From positions 10,503-74,502 of the forward strand of contig JBEAQU010000037.1 in assembly GCA_041163745.1 (NCBI GenBank): a stretch of DNA of 64,000 nt, written 5' to 3'. Source of the stretch: UBA6168 sp041163745 (GTDB lineage Bacteria > Bacteroidota > Bacteroidia > Chitinophagales > Saprospiraceae). The notes below the pieces were generated by a model. The model was not told where the DNA came from. It did not search any database and saw nothing but the letters and a program-made list of their open reading frames with translations. The translations under genes and the position numbers were made by a program. Positions 52,683 to 62,600 of this stretch are shown piece by piece; position 1 is the stretch's first letter, and each line of letters opens with the position of its first letter.

Positions 52683-53303
52683 ATGGCATCACCACAGGAA
52701 GATAAGCCGTACAGCGAATACGACAATTTCGCTTTCCATCCATACAACGTCATGTTGTTCCTGTCCTTGTTCGCCATCACGGCCCTGTTCCTGGCTTTGT
52801 CCGCCGCATTCATTTACACCCGGGTGCAGAGTGGGGTGACGGGCATCCGTATTCCCCTTTTGTTCGGCTTCAACACCCTGGTCCTGCTGGCCAGCAGCCA
52901 CCGGATGATGGTCGCCAACCGTTGCTACCGCACGGATGACACAAGTGGATACCAACAGGCATTGCGGGCCACCATGTGGTTGTCCGTCGCTTTCCTCGCC
53001 CTGCAATTGCTTGCATGGGGTCAATTGTTCCGGCAGAACATCCTTATGCAATCCGACAATTCGGCCGCCTATCTCTACTTGTTGTCCATCCTTCACTTCG
53101 TGCACGTTGTCGCCGGCATCCCTTTTCTATGGTTGTTCCAACGTGCCGCCAAGAAACAGATGCGCGAGCCGGTGACCGTGTTGGTGTACTTCTCCGACCC
53201 GGAAAAACGCCTCCGCCTCCGCCTGCTGACCATCTACTGGCATTTCCTGGACGGTCTTTGGATATTCCTGGTCCTGTTCCTGCTGGCGAATTATCTGTTC
53301 TGA
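52683..53303 (+). CDS. cytochrome c oxidase subunit III-like membrane protein, stand-alone
   Basis: A 206-aa inner-membrane protein of the heme-copper oxidase subunit III family, with five or so membrane helices. Family marks are the first helix (MLFLSLFAITALFLALSAAFIY), the central HRM segment, the histidine-rich helix LSILHFVHVVAGIPFLWLF and the C-terminal WHFLDGLWIFLVLFLLANY. Subunits I and II are not adjacent, so it must join an oxidase encoded elsewhere or act as an accessory protein; the same fold also exists in NO-reductase accessory proteins. ATG 52683 is chosen over 52602, which would add a basic N-terminus unlike the family. Confidence 0.88.
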   Translation: MASPQEDKPYSEYDNFAFHPYNVMLFLSLFAITALFLALSAAFIYTRVQSGVTGIRIPLLFGFNTLVLLASSHRMMVANRCYRTDDTSGYQQALRATMWLSVAFLALQLLAWGQLFRQNILMQSDNSAAYLYLLSILHFVHVVAGIPFLWLFQRAAKKQMREPVTVLVYFSDPEKRLRLRLLTIYWHFLDGLWIFLVLFLLANYLF

Positions 53304-53339
53304 TGCCGTGCTGAAGACGGACCCGGCCTATCAAGCTCG

Positions 53340-54347
53340 TCACCAGACATTCACCTCTGTCTCCAGTTCCACCCCGAACATGGCCCGCACATCATCTCGA
53401 ATGAGCTTGGACAGCGCCAGGATGTCCTCACCCGTCGCCCCGCCGAGGTTCACCAGGACCAATGCCTGTCGCTCGTGGCAACCGGCAGGTCCGACGGATT
53501 TCCCTTTCCAGCCGGCACGTTCTACCAGCCAGCCTGCCGCGAGTTTGTAGGTTCCGTCGGACTGGGGGAAACTGACCAGTTCGGGATACCTTGCCTTGAG
53601 TGGTGGCAACACTTCGGCGGACACCACCGGGTTCTTGAAAAAACTGCCGGCGTTTCCAATCCGGGCCGGATCCGGCAACTTGGACCGACGGATGGCACTG
53701 ACGGCGTCACTTACATCCCGGATGGTCGGCCGTTCGATGCCCATACGCGCCAAGGTCGCACGGATATCACCATATGAAAGCTGCAGGCGATGTTCCCGCG
53801 AAAGTCGGAGCCGGATACCGGTGATGGCATAGCGCCCCTTTGCTTCGCGCTTGAAGACACTGTCCCGGTACCCGAAAGCGCAATCCTTCGGGCCGAACTC
53901 CACCGATTGCAGCGTCCGCAAGTCCACCGCTTCCAGAGAATGGAAAACATCCTTCAGCTCCACACCATAGGCGCCGATGTTCTGTATGGGAGCAGCACCG
54001 GCACTGCCCGGAATCAGGGACAGGTTCTCCAATCCGCCCAATCCCCGGTCGATGCACCATCGGACCAAGGAATGCCATTCCACACCGGCACCGACCCCGA
54101 CAAGCACCTCAGCCCCCTGTTCGGACAGGATTTCGACCCCCGGTATCTCCAGGCGTATCACGAGTCCTTCGATCGGATGGACGGGCAGGATGTTGCTGCC
54201 CCCGCCCAGTATCCGCACCGGCTGCCGCCAGGTAGACAATACCTCACGCAAGTGCGCGACGGAGCGGACCCGGCAAAAAGACGGTGCGATGGCATCGATT
54301 TGGAAGGTATTCATCGATTTCAAGGAAAAATGCTGCTCCAGCTGCAT
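53340..54347 (-). CDS. murB: UDP-N-acetylenolpyruvoylglucosamine reductase
   Basis: FAD- and NADPH-dependent second step in UDP-MurNAc synthesis for peptidoglycan. From ATG 54347 the product is 335 aa, starting LEQHFSLKSMNTFQIDA. The FAD-binding segment has RILGGGSNILP, and the type I signature is PGSAGAAPIQNIGAYGVEL. The proton-donor serine is in IGNAGSFFKNPVV near residue 220. The C-terminal Glu-bearing FGVELETEV matches the catalytic glutamate region of E. coli MurB. In-frame ATG 54434 would add 29 residues of poor fit. It is divergent from the hypothetical gene at 54449. Confidence 0.95.
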   Translation of the reverse strand: MQLEQHFSLKSMNTFQIDAIAPSFCRVRSVAHLREVLSTWRQPVRILGGGSNILPVHPIEGLVIRLEIPGVEILSEQGAEVLVGVGAGVEWHSLVRWCIDRGLGGLENLSLIPGSAGAAPIQNIGAYGVELKDVFHSLEAVDLRTLQSVEFGPKDCAFGYRDSVFKREAKGRYAITGIRLRLSREHRLQLSYGDIRATLARMGIERPTIRDVSDAVSAIRRSKLPDPARIGNAGSFFKNPVVSAEVLPPLKARYPELVSFPQSDGTYKLAAGWLVERAGWKGKSVGPAGCHERQALVLVNLGGATGEDILALSKLIRDDVRAMFGVELETEVNVW

Positions 54348-54448
54348 GGATTGGGTAATTTTGCTCGTGGAAACGGTCCGTTGCCGGACAGTGCTCCAGG
54401 GAGGATGGGCGGCAACGGTGAGGTCTCCGTTCATGTCAATTCGCCACC

Positions 54449-54943
54449 ATGTTGAGTTTCGATGTATTCGTCGGAAAGTTTCCGGAAATAAAACTGCCTG
54501 TTTCGCTGTCGGAGGAACAAGCTTCCGAATTCGCCGGCATCAACGACCCCTTGTCGGAAAGGCTTATCCTGGAACATCTCCAGCCTAGTGCACAAATGTA
54601 CGGTGATTTCGACGACGAGCTGACGGAATATGTCCCTTGCCTACGGATTCCGGATCTGACGGAATTCATTGCCCTGGTGGTCTGGCGGGCTTCCCTGGCG
54701 GGCTACCAGTACATTTTGTACACTTTCGAACGTGGGGGCAAACTCATCGACCGGGCTGTCATCGGCGGCACCTATTGGGAGGACGACATCATCACCCGTT
54801 CGGTGGCAAGGATTGATGAGGACCTCACCGTCTACATTGTCAGCAGTCAGACGACCGGAGAGCACGAGGGCTTCGATCCCGCATCCAGTACGACCCGCGA
54901 ATACGAGATCCTGCCGGACGGCAAAATCGTGGAACTGGCCTGA
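54449..54943 (+). CDS. hypothetical protein, 164 aa
   Basis: I do not recognise this family. It is acidic, has no signal peptide or membrane helix, and shows an alpha/beta pattern: MLSFDVFVGKFPEIKLPVSL, then a region with DDELTEYVPCLRIPDLTEFIALVVWRAS, then strands (YQYILYTFERGGKLIDRAVIGG and EDLTVYIVSSQT) and a hydrophilic end (EYEILPDGKIVELA). It starts 101 bp from the divergent murB. The sequence reads like a cytoplasmic single-domain protein that many Bacteroidota have, but no role can be given from sequence or context. Confidence 0.65.
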   Translation: MLSFDVFVGKFPEIKLPVSLSEEQASEFAGINDPLSERLILEHLQPSAQMYGDFDDELTEYVPCLRIPDLTEFIALVVWRASLAGYQYILYTFERGGKLIDRAVIGGTYWEDDIITRSVARIDEDLTVYIVSSQTTGEHEGFDPASSTTREYEILPDGKIVELA

Positions 54944-55041
54944 GCGGAAGCTTGTGGAAAAAACCGGTTGAACGCCTTCGCAGCGATGGTAAGCCGCCAT
55001 CAGACCCCGGATTTGGCCACGCGGATGAAGCCCGATGCAGG

Positions 55042-55515
55042 TCAGTAACGGATGCCGGTTTTACGGTAGACGAAGTGCAGCAGCCAGGCAGGTCCGACCA
55101 GCAGGAACTGGAGGTCCTGCAGAAAGGAAGGTTTCTTTCCCTCCACCTTGTGCCCGATGAACTGCCCGACCCAAGCCAAGGAAAAAAACAGGAAGGACAG
55201 GATTGCCAACATGGCTGCATCGTAGATGGTCATGACATACAACTGGAAGTTGCCGTACAACATGGCGCCGCCGATGACGACGAAGCCCAGGAACATGGGG
55301 ACGGACAGGCGAAGGTAGTATACCAAGGCGGCTGCCAGGCATACGGCGGCCCAATTCGTGAACAAAGTCCGTTCCACCGGGAAAGGGATGGAGAACAACA
55401 GACCGAACAGACTGAACATGATGGCAGGCACACAGATCCAGTGTACCGCTTTGTTGAAGGGGTTCCGGTGGCTTTCCCCATACTGATCCAGGAGCCGGTC
55501 GATTTTGCGTTCCAT
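55042..55515 (-). CDS. Mpo1/DUF962-family membrane protein
   Basis: A protein of about 157 aa related to yeast Mpo1, a dioxygenase that takes part in alpha-oxidation of 2-hydroxy fatty acids. The typical features are present: the N-terminal SHRNPFNKAVHW with His residues, four hydrophobic helices (AIMFSLFGLLFSIPF; VCLAAALVYYL; FLGFVVIGGAMLYG; LAILSFLFFSLAW), and GQFIGHKVEGKKPSFLQDL with the third conserved His. ATG 55515 gives the usual short N-terminus before the SHxNP motif; an in-frame ATG at 55548 is possible too. It follows the HMG-CoA lyase gene by 16-49 bp on the same strand, so a link to fatty-acid or leucine breakdown is possible. Confidence 0.85.
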   Translation of the reverse strand: MERKIDRLLDQYGESHRNPFNKAVHWICVPAIMFSLFGLLFSIPFPVERTLFTNWAAVCLAAALVYYLRLSVPMFLGFVVIGGAMLYGNFQLYVMTIYDAAMLAILSFLFFSLAWVGQFIGHKVEGKKPSFLQDLQFLLVGPAWLLHFVYRKTGIRY

Positions 55516-55564
55516 GAAGTAGGGTTTGGACAGGAATGTGTCCCGCACAACGTTGGAATGCAGG

Positions 55565-56446
55565 TCATCCTTGGGTGAACATCTTACCGGCGAAAATACG
55601 GCAGGCCTCCAGCACCGCCAAGTCGATGCCTGTTTTTATTCCGTTCCCTTCGAAAAAAGCAACCATTTTTTCGGTCGGCATGTTGCCGGTCAGTTCATCC
55701 TTTGCCATCGGACAGCCGCCGTATCCGCTGACCGCCCCGTCAAAACGGCGGCAACCGCTTTCCCAGGCCGCCCGGAGTTTCTCCTCCCAGCGCCAGGGGT
55801 CGGTGTGCAGGTGGGCGCCGATATCGATGCCATGTTCCGCCCCGAACGGCATCAATACCGAAAACAAATACCGTATATTGGCCGGATTGGAGACACCGAT
55901 GGTATCGGAAAGCTGCAGGGTTCGTACGTCGAGCGCCGCCAGGCGATGAGCCCAATGCATCACGACCTCGGCGTTCCATGGATCCCCGTACGGATTGCCG
56001 AAACCCATGGACAGATACACCACCAGCTCCTTTCCGGACCGGGCGCAGCATTCCTGTATGCTGGCGACCCGTTCGAGCGAAGCTTCGATGGTGGCGTTCG
56101 TATTGCGTAACTGGAATGTTTCCGATACCGAAAAGGGGAAGCCCAGCAGGCGGATCTGTTCGAACCCACAAGCCATTGACGCGCCCTTCTCGTTGGCGAC
56201 GATGGCGAGCAACCGGGTCCTGGTCCGGGCCAGGTCCAGCTGTTCCAACACTTCGGCAGTATCACGCAGCTGTGGGATGGCTTTCGGGGAAACGAAGCTG
56301 CCGAAATCCAGGATGTCGAAACCGGCGGAGAGAAGCAGGTTCAGGTACGCCGCTTTTGTCGCCGTCGGTATGAAGGCATGCCATCCCTGCATGGCGTCGC
56401 GGGGACATTCCGTCAGGATCAGGGTTTGAGGTGCTGTTGTTGCCAT
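55565..56446 (-). CDS. hydroxymethylglutaryl-CoA lyase
   Basis: Cleaves HMG-CoA to acetyl-CoA and acetoacetate, the last step of leucine breakdown. From ATG 56446 the product is 293 aa, a TIM-barrel of the DRE-TIM superfamily. The start motif ECPRDAMQGW holds the conserved Arg and Asp. The barrel has QLSDTIGVSNP and the metal-binding GAHLHTDPWRW (H-x-H). The catalytic Cys is in GAVSGYGGCPMAKDELTGN. Note AMQG where many lyases have GLQN. The family also includes related acyl-CoA lyases, so substrate is likely but not certain. Upstream in-frame starts to 56662 are not family-like. Confidence 0.9.
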   Translation of the reverse strand: MATTAPQTLILTECPRDAMQGWHAFIPTATKAAYLNLLLSAGFDILDFGSFVSPKAIPQLRDTAEVLEQLDLARTRTRLLAIVANEKGASMACGFEQIRLLGFPFSVSETFQLRNTNATIEASLERVASIQECCARSGKELVVYLSMGFGNPYGDPWNAEVVMHWAHRLAALDVRTLQLSDTIGVSNPANIRYLFSVLMPFGAEHGIDIGAHLHTDPWRWEEKLRAAWESGCRRFDGAVSGYGGCPMAKDELTGNMPTEKMVAFFEGNGIKTGIDLAVLEACRIFAGKMFTQG

Positions 56447-56695
56447 AGGCCTGGATTTGGTGCTGGTGCAAAGCACCCCTAATAAGAACCAGCTGCTGTC
56501 GATTTTGTTATGGAAAAGGACGGATTGTCGGGAAAACCGTTTTATTTGCAACACATCCCCTTCCGCGGCAACGGTCCGCCCGACGGCCGCTGCCGCGGCG
56601 ACAAAGTATTCACTGCACCCAGGGAAGTGCCGCCATGTGAGAGCCGATGGGAAGGCGGACACGGGACTTACCTGTGGTGACCAAAAGTCTCCTTC

Positions 56696-56908
56696 ATGAA
56701 AAAGGCTGTTTGGCTGACCTTCGGTTTCCTGTTGTTTCTGTTGGGGTTCACCGGATTGGTCCTGAGTCTGGTTGGAATCAAGCTGGCTTTGTTGGTATGG
56801 ATGGACGTGCTGGGCGCATGGGTTTCCTTCCTGGCCAAGGCCCTGATGATCATCCTCGGCATCATCATCGTCTATCTTACCACGACGGACTGGCGTTCGG
56901 AGGCCTGA
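56696..56908 (+). CDS. small two-helix membrane protein, 70 aa
   Basis: A short product with two hydrophobic segments (VWLTFGFLLFLLGFTGLVLSL and LAKALMIILGIIIVYL) joined by a loop, and a short polar tail TTTDWRSEA. I do not recognise a family. The starting MKKAVW looks like a normal membrane-protein start. Its stop codon is directly followed by the stop of the converging DUF5686 gene at 56909, with no gap. Small inner-membrane proteins of this kind are common next to enzymes in Bacteroidota, but no function can be assigned here. Confidence 0.65.
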   Translation: MKKAVWLTFGFLLFLLGFTGLVLSLVGIKLALLVWMDVLGAWVSFLAKALMIILGIIIVYLTTTDWRSEA

Positions 56909-59458
56909 TCAGAAGTTGTCCGAATCCGACAGGGGCAGATCGATACCCAGCAGCAATCCGGTCCCACCGTATCCGTTTTCCATGAAATAGGGAACAACGT
57001 CCAATCGGAACAAGCGCATCACGCCCCAGCCGAGATTGTCCACCCCGCAAGACAATTCCGCAAAAAACGGTTGGCCGGCACACTTGAGCGCATTGGCACC
57101 GACGACCAGGTTCCAGCCCAGGGTATTGAGGAGCGGCAGCCTGTCGAGGACCGCCCCTTTGAAATCATGTTGCCAAAGAACCTCCATCCAGGCCCTGTCG
57201 GTACTGTATCGGTAATAGGGCAGGGTCTTGAAATGGGTAAGGTAGGCGGAACGGTTTCCCAGGCCGGTCCGGTTACCCATGAAATGACGGTATTCCAGGA
57301 AGGACATCCGCCGCTGGTTCGGAAAAAAGCCCGCCTCGACATGAAAAGCCATGGTGCCGGCGAGTCCCAGGGACCATTCCGGCTGGCGAACCGCCAAAGA
57401 GAGCCGGTCGAAATCCGTCTGCCCGGACAACCCGGCGGTGTGATCCGACCGGAAAGGAATACCTTTCTGATAGTTCAACCGTATTTCCGGGAACCGGCTG
57501 CCCATAAGGATTCGGGTGTGCGGGTATTCGACATACCGTTGTCCCGGCCGCCAGCGCAGGCTGAGGTCGAACAGGACGGACTGCGGGAACCGGACCGGAG
57601 ATGCGGCCGTCACATCAGGATGATTGGGCACGTTCGTATCGAAAGCACGGTCCGCCCGAAAGAAGAAACTGTAATCGGTCCGGTTTTCCAGCGCCGACCG
57701 ACGGGCCCAGGTAAGTGAGCTGGTGCAGCGAAACCCGTTCCACGGCTCCTGCTGCCAGGCGAGGCGCACGTATCTTTTGTCAAAATACCGGGCGAAATTC
57801 CTGCGGCTGAACAACGCCTCCGCCGTTTGCAGGGACGGGGAGATGGGGGCATCCTCATTGACCTGTACGACCTTCGAGCCGCCGGACAGGCGCAGCTGGC
57901 CGAACTGCTTCGGCAGGAACCTGTAAACCAGGCCGGCAGACCATCGCCAGCGACGGTCTGCCCAACCGTATTGCAGGTTCGTGCGCAAGGCCAGGGAGAC
58001 GTCACGCACACTGTCCAGTCCTTGTTCGAACCCGACACCGACCCGCATGTTGGCGCCCTGCACCAAATTGTATTGCACGCCGGTCAGGGGAGAATAGACG
58101 GAATAGGTTCGTCGCCGGTAGCTGTTCCGGTAGGTATAGCCCGTCAGCAGATCCGAAAGCTCGAACCGATTGTCCGCACGGTCCGTGGAATCCAGGTAAG
58201 ACCTGGACCGGAAAATGACCTGAAGCGAATCCTTCCGCCGGTAATCCGCCGACTCCTCGCCGGTCAACGGCACCGGCCTTACGGCATCCCAATAGGCGCT
58301 GTCCTTCTCGTTGGCGCTCGGCAGGACTTTCATGACCTCGTTTCCGAAAAAATTGGCCGGCAGCTCCGGCGAGAGATTGTATCCGCTGTACACACCGGTG
58401 AACGAACCGCCGAAACGGAGGATCAGCGCTTTACCTTCGAAGGCATACGTCTGGGAGAACAACTGCCAGGTCCGACGGCCATCCGCCATCCGTAGCGGTA
58501 CATGGAGCTGCCGTACCGTTAGGGTATCCATGAACTCAAACTGAGCCGACCGCCCGGTCAGCCGCAGATCGACGGAATGTATATGCCAGGTGCTGTCGAC
58601 GAGGTAGACATGACCGGCATAGACGGCCTCCTCCGGGCGGCGGGGCAACAAAGCGATCCGATGATACAGGCTTCCGCTTTCGCGGTCAAAGAAAGTTCCT
58701 TCTAGACGATACCGGTAATGGTCCAACGCATTGTCGGCAATGGGGGATAGCACCGCCCGGCCGAATGCCGAGGTGTTGCGGTACAGGTTCACATTCATTT
58801 CGGTCGCACTGTTGAAACTGAACCCTTGGTTGTTGCCGCTGACCTTGCTGGAGAACATCTCCTCCTTGAAGCGGTCAGGCCAACGGAAAAAAAGACGGGA
58901 AACCGATTCGGACAGGTACACGATTCCCTGGCGACTGGAATCCAGGCTGCCGGAAAGATCTCCGATTTCCGCTCCCATGAATTTCTGCGGAACATCCAGC
59001 AAGCGGACCTGTCCCTTGATGTAAACATCACATGCATAGGTCTCCACTTCCCGCAAGTGGGATTCCCGTGACCGGATGGCGTTCCGGATGATGGCATAAG
59101 CGGGATCCTCGGCAGCGGCACTGACCTCCACCGCCGCCAGCTCCTGTGCCACCGGCTGCAACCGGACCACCATACCGGCCGGTAACTGGCCGGATGACAA
59201 GCTGCGGCGTTCGGACTGATACCCTACATACTGAAACACAATGACAGCATCGCTGTCGGGGATCGAAAGAGAAAACACGCCCTCCGCATTCGTCGTGGTC
59301 CCGGCGCTCGTCCCTTCGATATACACGGCGGCGAAAGGCAAAGGCGCCCCTTGTTCGTCCTGTACCTCCCCTTGGAGCGTTTGCCCGAAAAGGAAGCCCG
59401 GAAGGAAGAGTACCGACAGCAAAAAACCAGAACGGAAAGACACGGTATTTTTCTTCAT
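56909..59458 (-). CDS. DUF5686-type outer-membrane protein with carboxypeptidase-regulatory-like plug domain
   Basis: An 849-aa protein of the Bacteroidota DUF5686 family. From ATG 59458 a signal peptide ends at FLFGQ. A CarboxypepD_reg-like domain follows (TLQGEVQDEQGAPLPFAAVYIEGTSAGTT shows the usual pattern; residues about 26-110). Residues from about 125 on begin IIRNAIRSRESHLREVETYACDVYIKG, the DUF5686 core start, then a barrel-like region with many aromatic-ended strands to the C-terminus. It resembles TonB-type outer-membrane proteins in having the regulatory domain but lacks a plug. Function is unknown. In-frame upstream starts (to 59575) lack a signal sequence. It is divergent from the protease gene with 235 bp between starts. 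Confidence 0.82.
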   Translation of the reverse strand: MKKNTVSFRSGFLLSVLFLPGFLFGQTLQGEVQDEQGAPLPFAAVYIEGTSAGTTTNAEGVFSLSIPDSDAVIVFQYVGYQSERRSLSSGQLPAGMVVRLQPVAQELAAVEVSAAAEDPAYAIIRNAIRSRESHLREVETYACDVYIKGQVRLLDVPQKFMGAEIGDLSGSLDSSRQGIVYLSESVSRLFFRWPDRFKEEMFSSKVSGNNQGFSFNSATEMNVNLYRNTSAFGRAVLSPIADNALDHYRYRLEGTFFDRESGSLYHRIALLPRRPEEAVYAGHVYLVDSTWHIHSVDLRLTGRSAQFEFMDTLTVRQLHVPLRMADGRRTWQLFSQTYAFEGKALILRFGGSFTGVYSGYNLSPELPANFFGNEVMKVLPSANEKDSAYWDAVRPVPLTGEESADYRRKDSLQVIFRSRSYLDSTDRADNRFELSDLLTGYTYRNSYRRRTYSVYSPLTGVQYNLVQGANMRVGVGFEQGLDSVRDVSLALRTNLQYGWADRRWRWSAGLVYRFLPKQFGQLRLSGGSKVVQVNEDAPISPSLQTAEALFSRRNFARYFDKRYVRLAWQQEPWNGFRCTSSLTWARRSALENRTDYSFFFRADRAFDTNVPNHPDVTAASPVRFPQSVLFDLSLRWRPGQRYVEYPHTRILMGSRFPEIRLNYQKGIPFRSDHTAGLSGQTDFDRLSLAVRQPEWSLGLAGTMAFHVEAGFFPNQRRMSFLEYRHFMGNRTGLGNRSAYLTHFKTLPYYRYSTDRAWMEVLWQHDFKGAVLDRLPLLNTLGWNLVVGANALKCAGQPFFAELSCGVDNLGWGVMRLFRLDVVPYFMENGYGGTGLLLGIDLPLSDSDNF

Positions 59459-59693
59459 AATGTTTCGATTCCGTAATTTGGCTGCATCGCAACTAATCTG
59501 CCGAAGCCATAGAACGGAATACCATTTCAAAAATACCGAGCTGCCACCAAAACAGGAAGTCACCCTACCGACCATAATCCATCTCTCCTCGGAACCTCCA
59601 GGCTATCCGCCTAGGCAATAATCCGAAAACAGGACTTCTTACCGATGTGCGGACATACAACCCCTGATCCATTTCAATAACAGTCACAAAAAC

Positions 59694-62600
59694 ATGAACC
59701 ATTTCATCCCAAACCGATCTGCCACCTATTATACCAGGGGTTCGGTTCGCCAATACCGCCGGAAGAAAATCGGAAAGGGACGTCTCCGAATCGGCCTGCT
59801 CCTGCTTTGCCTGGCAACAAGCCTGCGCATATCCGCCCAACCGGCCTCGGCCATCAACCCCTGGACCTACATCCCGGCCGCCCAAGTCCCCGACCAAGGG
59901 TTGGCTCGCCCGATTGTTCCGCAAGCTTACCAAACTGTCCAACTGGACGTCGCCACCTTGCGGTCGACGCTGGCCGATGCACCCAGATGGTTCACACCGG
60001 CCGCATCAACGGCGGACATCCGCCTGACTCTGCCGTTCCCAGACGGGGGTTTCGGTACTTTCCGCATAGAATACGCTCCGGTCATGGCGGACGAGCTGGC
60101 AGCGAAATACCCGGATATCCGCACTTTCGCCGGGTATGGCGTGGACGACCCTCATGCCTATGCGCGCTTCGACCTCACCCCGGCAGGCTTCCACGGCTTT
60201 ATCCGGTCCCCCCTGCACAGCGATGTCTTCATCGACCCGTATGCGATGGGGGATACCATTCATTACATGGCCTATTACAAAAAGGATTTCTCCAAGGATA
60301 CCGATTGGACCTGCGGAGTGGAGGACAACCTGAAGGATCTGAAAAACGCCCCGCCCGGTTTACAGAAAGCCGGCGATTGCAAACTCCGGACCTACACCTT
60401 GGCGCTGGCCTGCACGGGCGAATACGCCACCTTCCATGGTGGCACGGTCATCGGCGCCCTGGCGGCCATGAACACCACCATGACCCGGGTCAACGGCATC
60501 TTCGAACTGGATGCCTCCATCCATATGGACCTGGTCAGCAACAACGACACCTTGGTCTTTCTCGACCCCGCCACCGACCCTTACTCGAACAGCAACGGCA
60601 GCGCCATGTTGGGAGAAAACCAGACAACCTGCGACAACCGCATCGGTTCCGCCAACTATGACATCGGTCACGTATTCTCCACCGGTGGAGGAGGGGTGGC
60701 TTATCTGAACTCTCCCTGCACCAATATCAAAGCCGGTGGAGTCACCGGTCAAACCAATCCCGTGGGCGACCCCTTCGACGTGGATTATGTCGCCCATGAA
60801 ATGGGACACCAATATGGCGCAACCCACACACAGAACAACGCTTGCAACCGCAGCAGCGCCACCGCCATGGAACCGGGCAGCGCCTCCACCATCATGGGAT
60901 ATGCCGGCATCTGTTCCCCGAACGTGCAGAACAACAGCGATGCCTACTTCCATGCTGTCAGCCTGGCGCAGATGGGAAATTTCGTCACAGGGTCCACCGG
61001 CAACAGCTGCGCCACCTCGACCGTAGTGAATCCCGGAGGGCCGACCGCCCTGGCCGGCAGCGATCACACGATTCCGCGCTCCACGCCCTTCGCCCTGACC
61101 GGTATCGGCAGCGACCCGAACAATACGGCCCTGACCTACTGTTGGGAACAGATGGACAACCAGGTCGCCACCATGCCGCCGGCTTCCACCAATACCGGCG
61201 GACCGACCTTCCGATCGCTGACCCCCACCACCAGCCCCACTCGGTATTTCCCGAACTGGACGGCCATCCTGAACAACAGCACGCCGACCTGGGAAGTCCT
61301 CCCTTCCGTCGGACGAAACCTCAACTTCCGCTTCACTGTCCGCGACAACCATCCCGGTGGCGGTTGCACTGCGGAGGACAATATGGTCGTAACGGTGGAC
61401 GGCAACGCCGGCCCTTTCCTGGTCACTTCCCCCAACACGACCGTCAACTGGCCCGCCCTCAGCACCCAATCCATCACTTGGGATGTGGCAAACACAACGG
61501 CAGCGCCTGTCAGCTGCGCCTTTGTGGACATCCTTCTTTCCCTTGACGGTGGTGCCTCCTTCCCCATCACCTTGGCTTCCGCCACCCCCAATGACGGAGA
61601 ATTCACCACTGTCATCCCGAACAACCAGACGAACCAGGCCAGGATCATGATCCGGGGCAATGGCAACATTTTCTTCGACCTCTCCAATTCCAATTTCACG
61701 ATTTCCGAACCGGTCAACGGTTTTTCGATCGCCGCGACACCAGCCTTCCAATCCGCCTGCCAACCGGTCGATACCATTTCCGTCTCCGTCGGTATCCTGT
61801 ACCTGGGGAGTTTTCAAGAGCCGGTGTCCTTTTCGCTCAGCGGCCTGCCAGCCGGTGCAAATGCCGTCTTCCATCCTGCCCAGGTGATCAGTTCCGATAC
61901 GGTGACGTTGTCTTTGTTCAACCTGGGGTCGGTACCCGACGGAGTCTATCCGTTGACGGTCACCGGATCCACCGCCTCCAATTTGACAGAATCCGCCGGC
62001 TTCTCTTTCCAATTGTTCTCCACAGCTCCCACCGCGCCTATTCCGCTGATTCCCGGAAACCAGCTGAACAACATCAGTACGACCCCGGTCTTCGAATGGG
62101 AATCCGTAACCGGAGCCGACAGTTATTCTTTCCAGCTGTCCACTGACAGCGATTTCGTGAACCTCATTCATTCGGCATCCATGCTGCCGGATACCATGTA
62201 TCCGCTTCCGATCGTCCTGTCTTTCAGCACAACCTATTTTTGGCGGGTGCAAGGAAACAACGTTTGCGGCAACGGCGTGTTTTCAAATACCTACTCCTTC
62301 AACACTGGATATGAATCCTGTAAAGTCTTCGCCAGCACGGATGTTCCCAAGACCATCTCCAGCACCGGCGCCGTCACCGTCTATTCCAGCTTGCCCATTG
62401 ATTATGACGGAACCGTCACCGACCTGAATGTGGTCAACCTTAACATAAGCCATACCTGGATCAACGACCTCATCGTCACTGTCATCGATCCTGCTGCCAC
62501 AGAAGTGGATGTCATCCAGAATATTTGTGAGCGAGAAAACAACATCATCACCAATTTCGACGATGAGGCGGCAAATCCGTACAATTCCTTGCCCTGCCCA

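Noticed and set aside
59807..60661. Plus-strand open frame (284 codons) in another frame over the protease N-terminus
   Set aside because: Arg/Pro/His-rich shadow; the protease frame from 59694 contains the signal peptide and catalytic domain and runs through without stops.
60360..62252. Minus-strand open frame (630 codons) opposite the metalloprotease
   Set aside because: The plus strand has the zinc motif and downstream beta domains; the minus product is repetitive Gly/Val-rich shadow.
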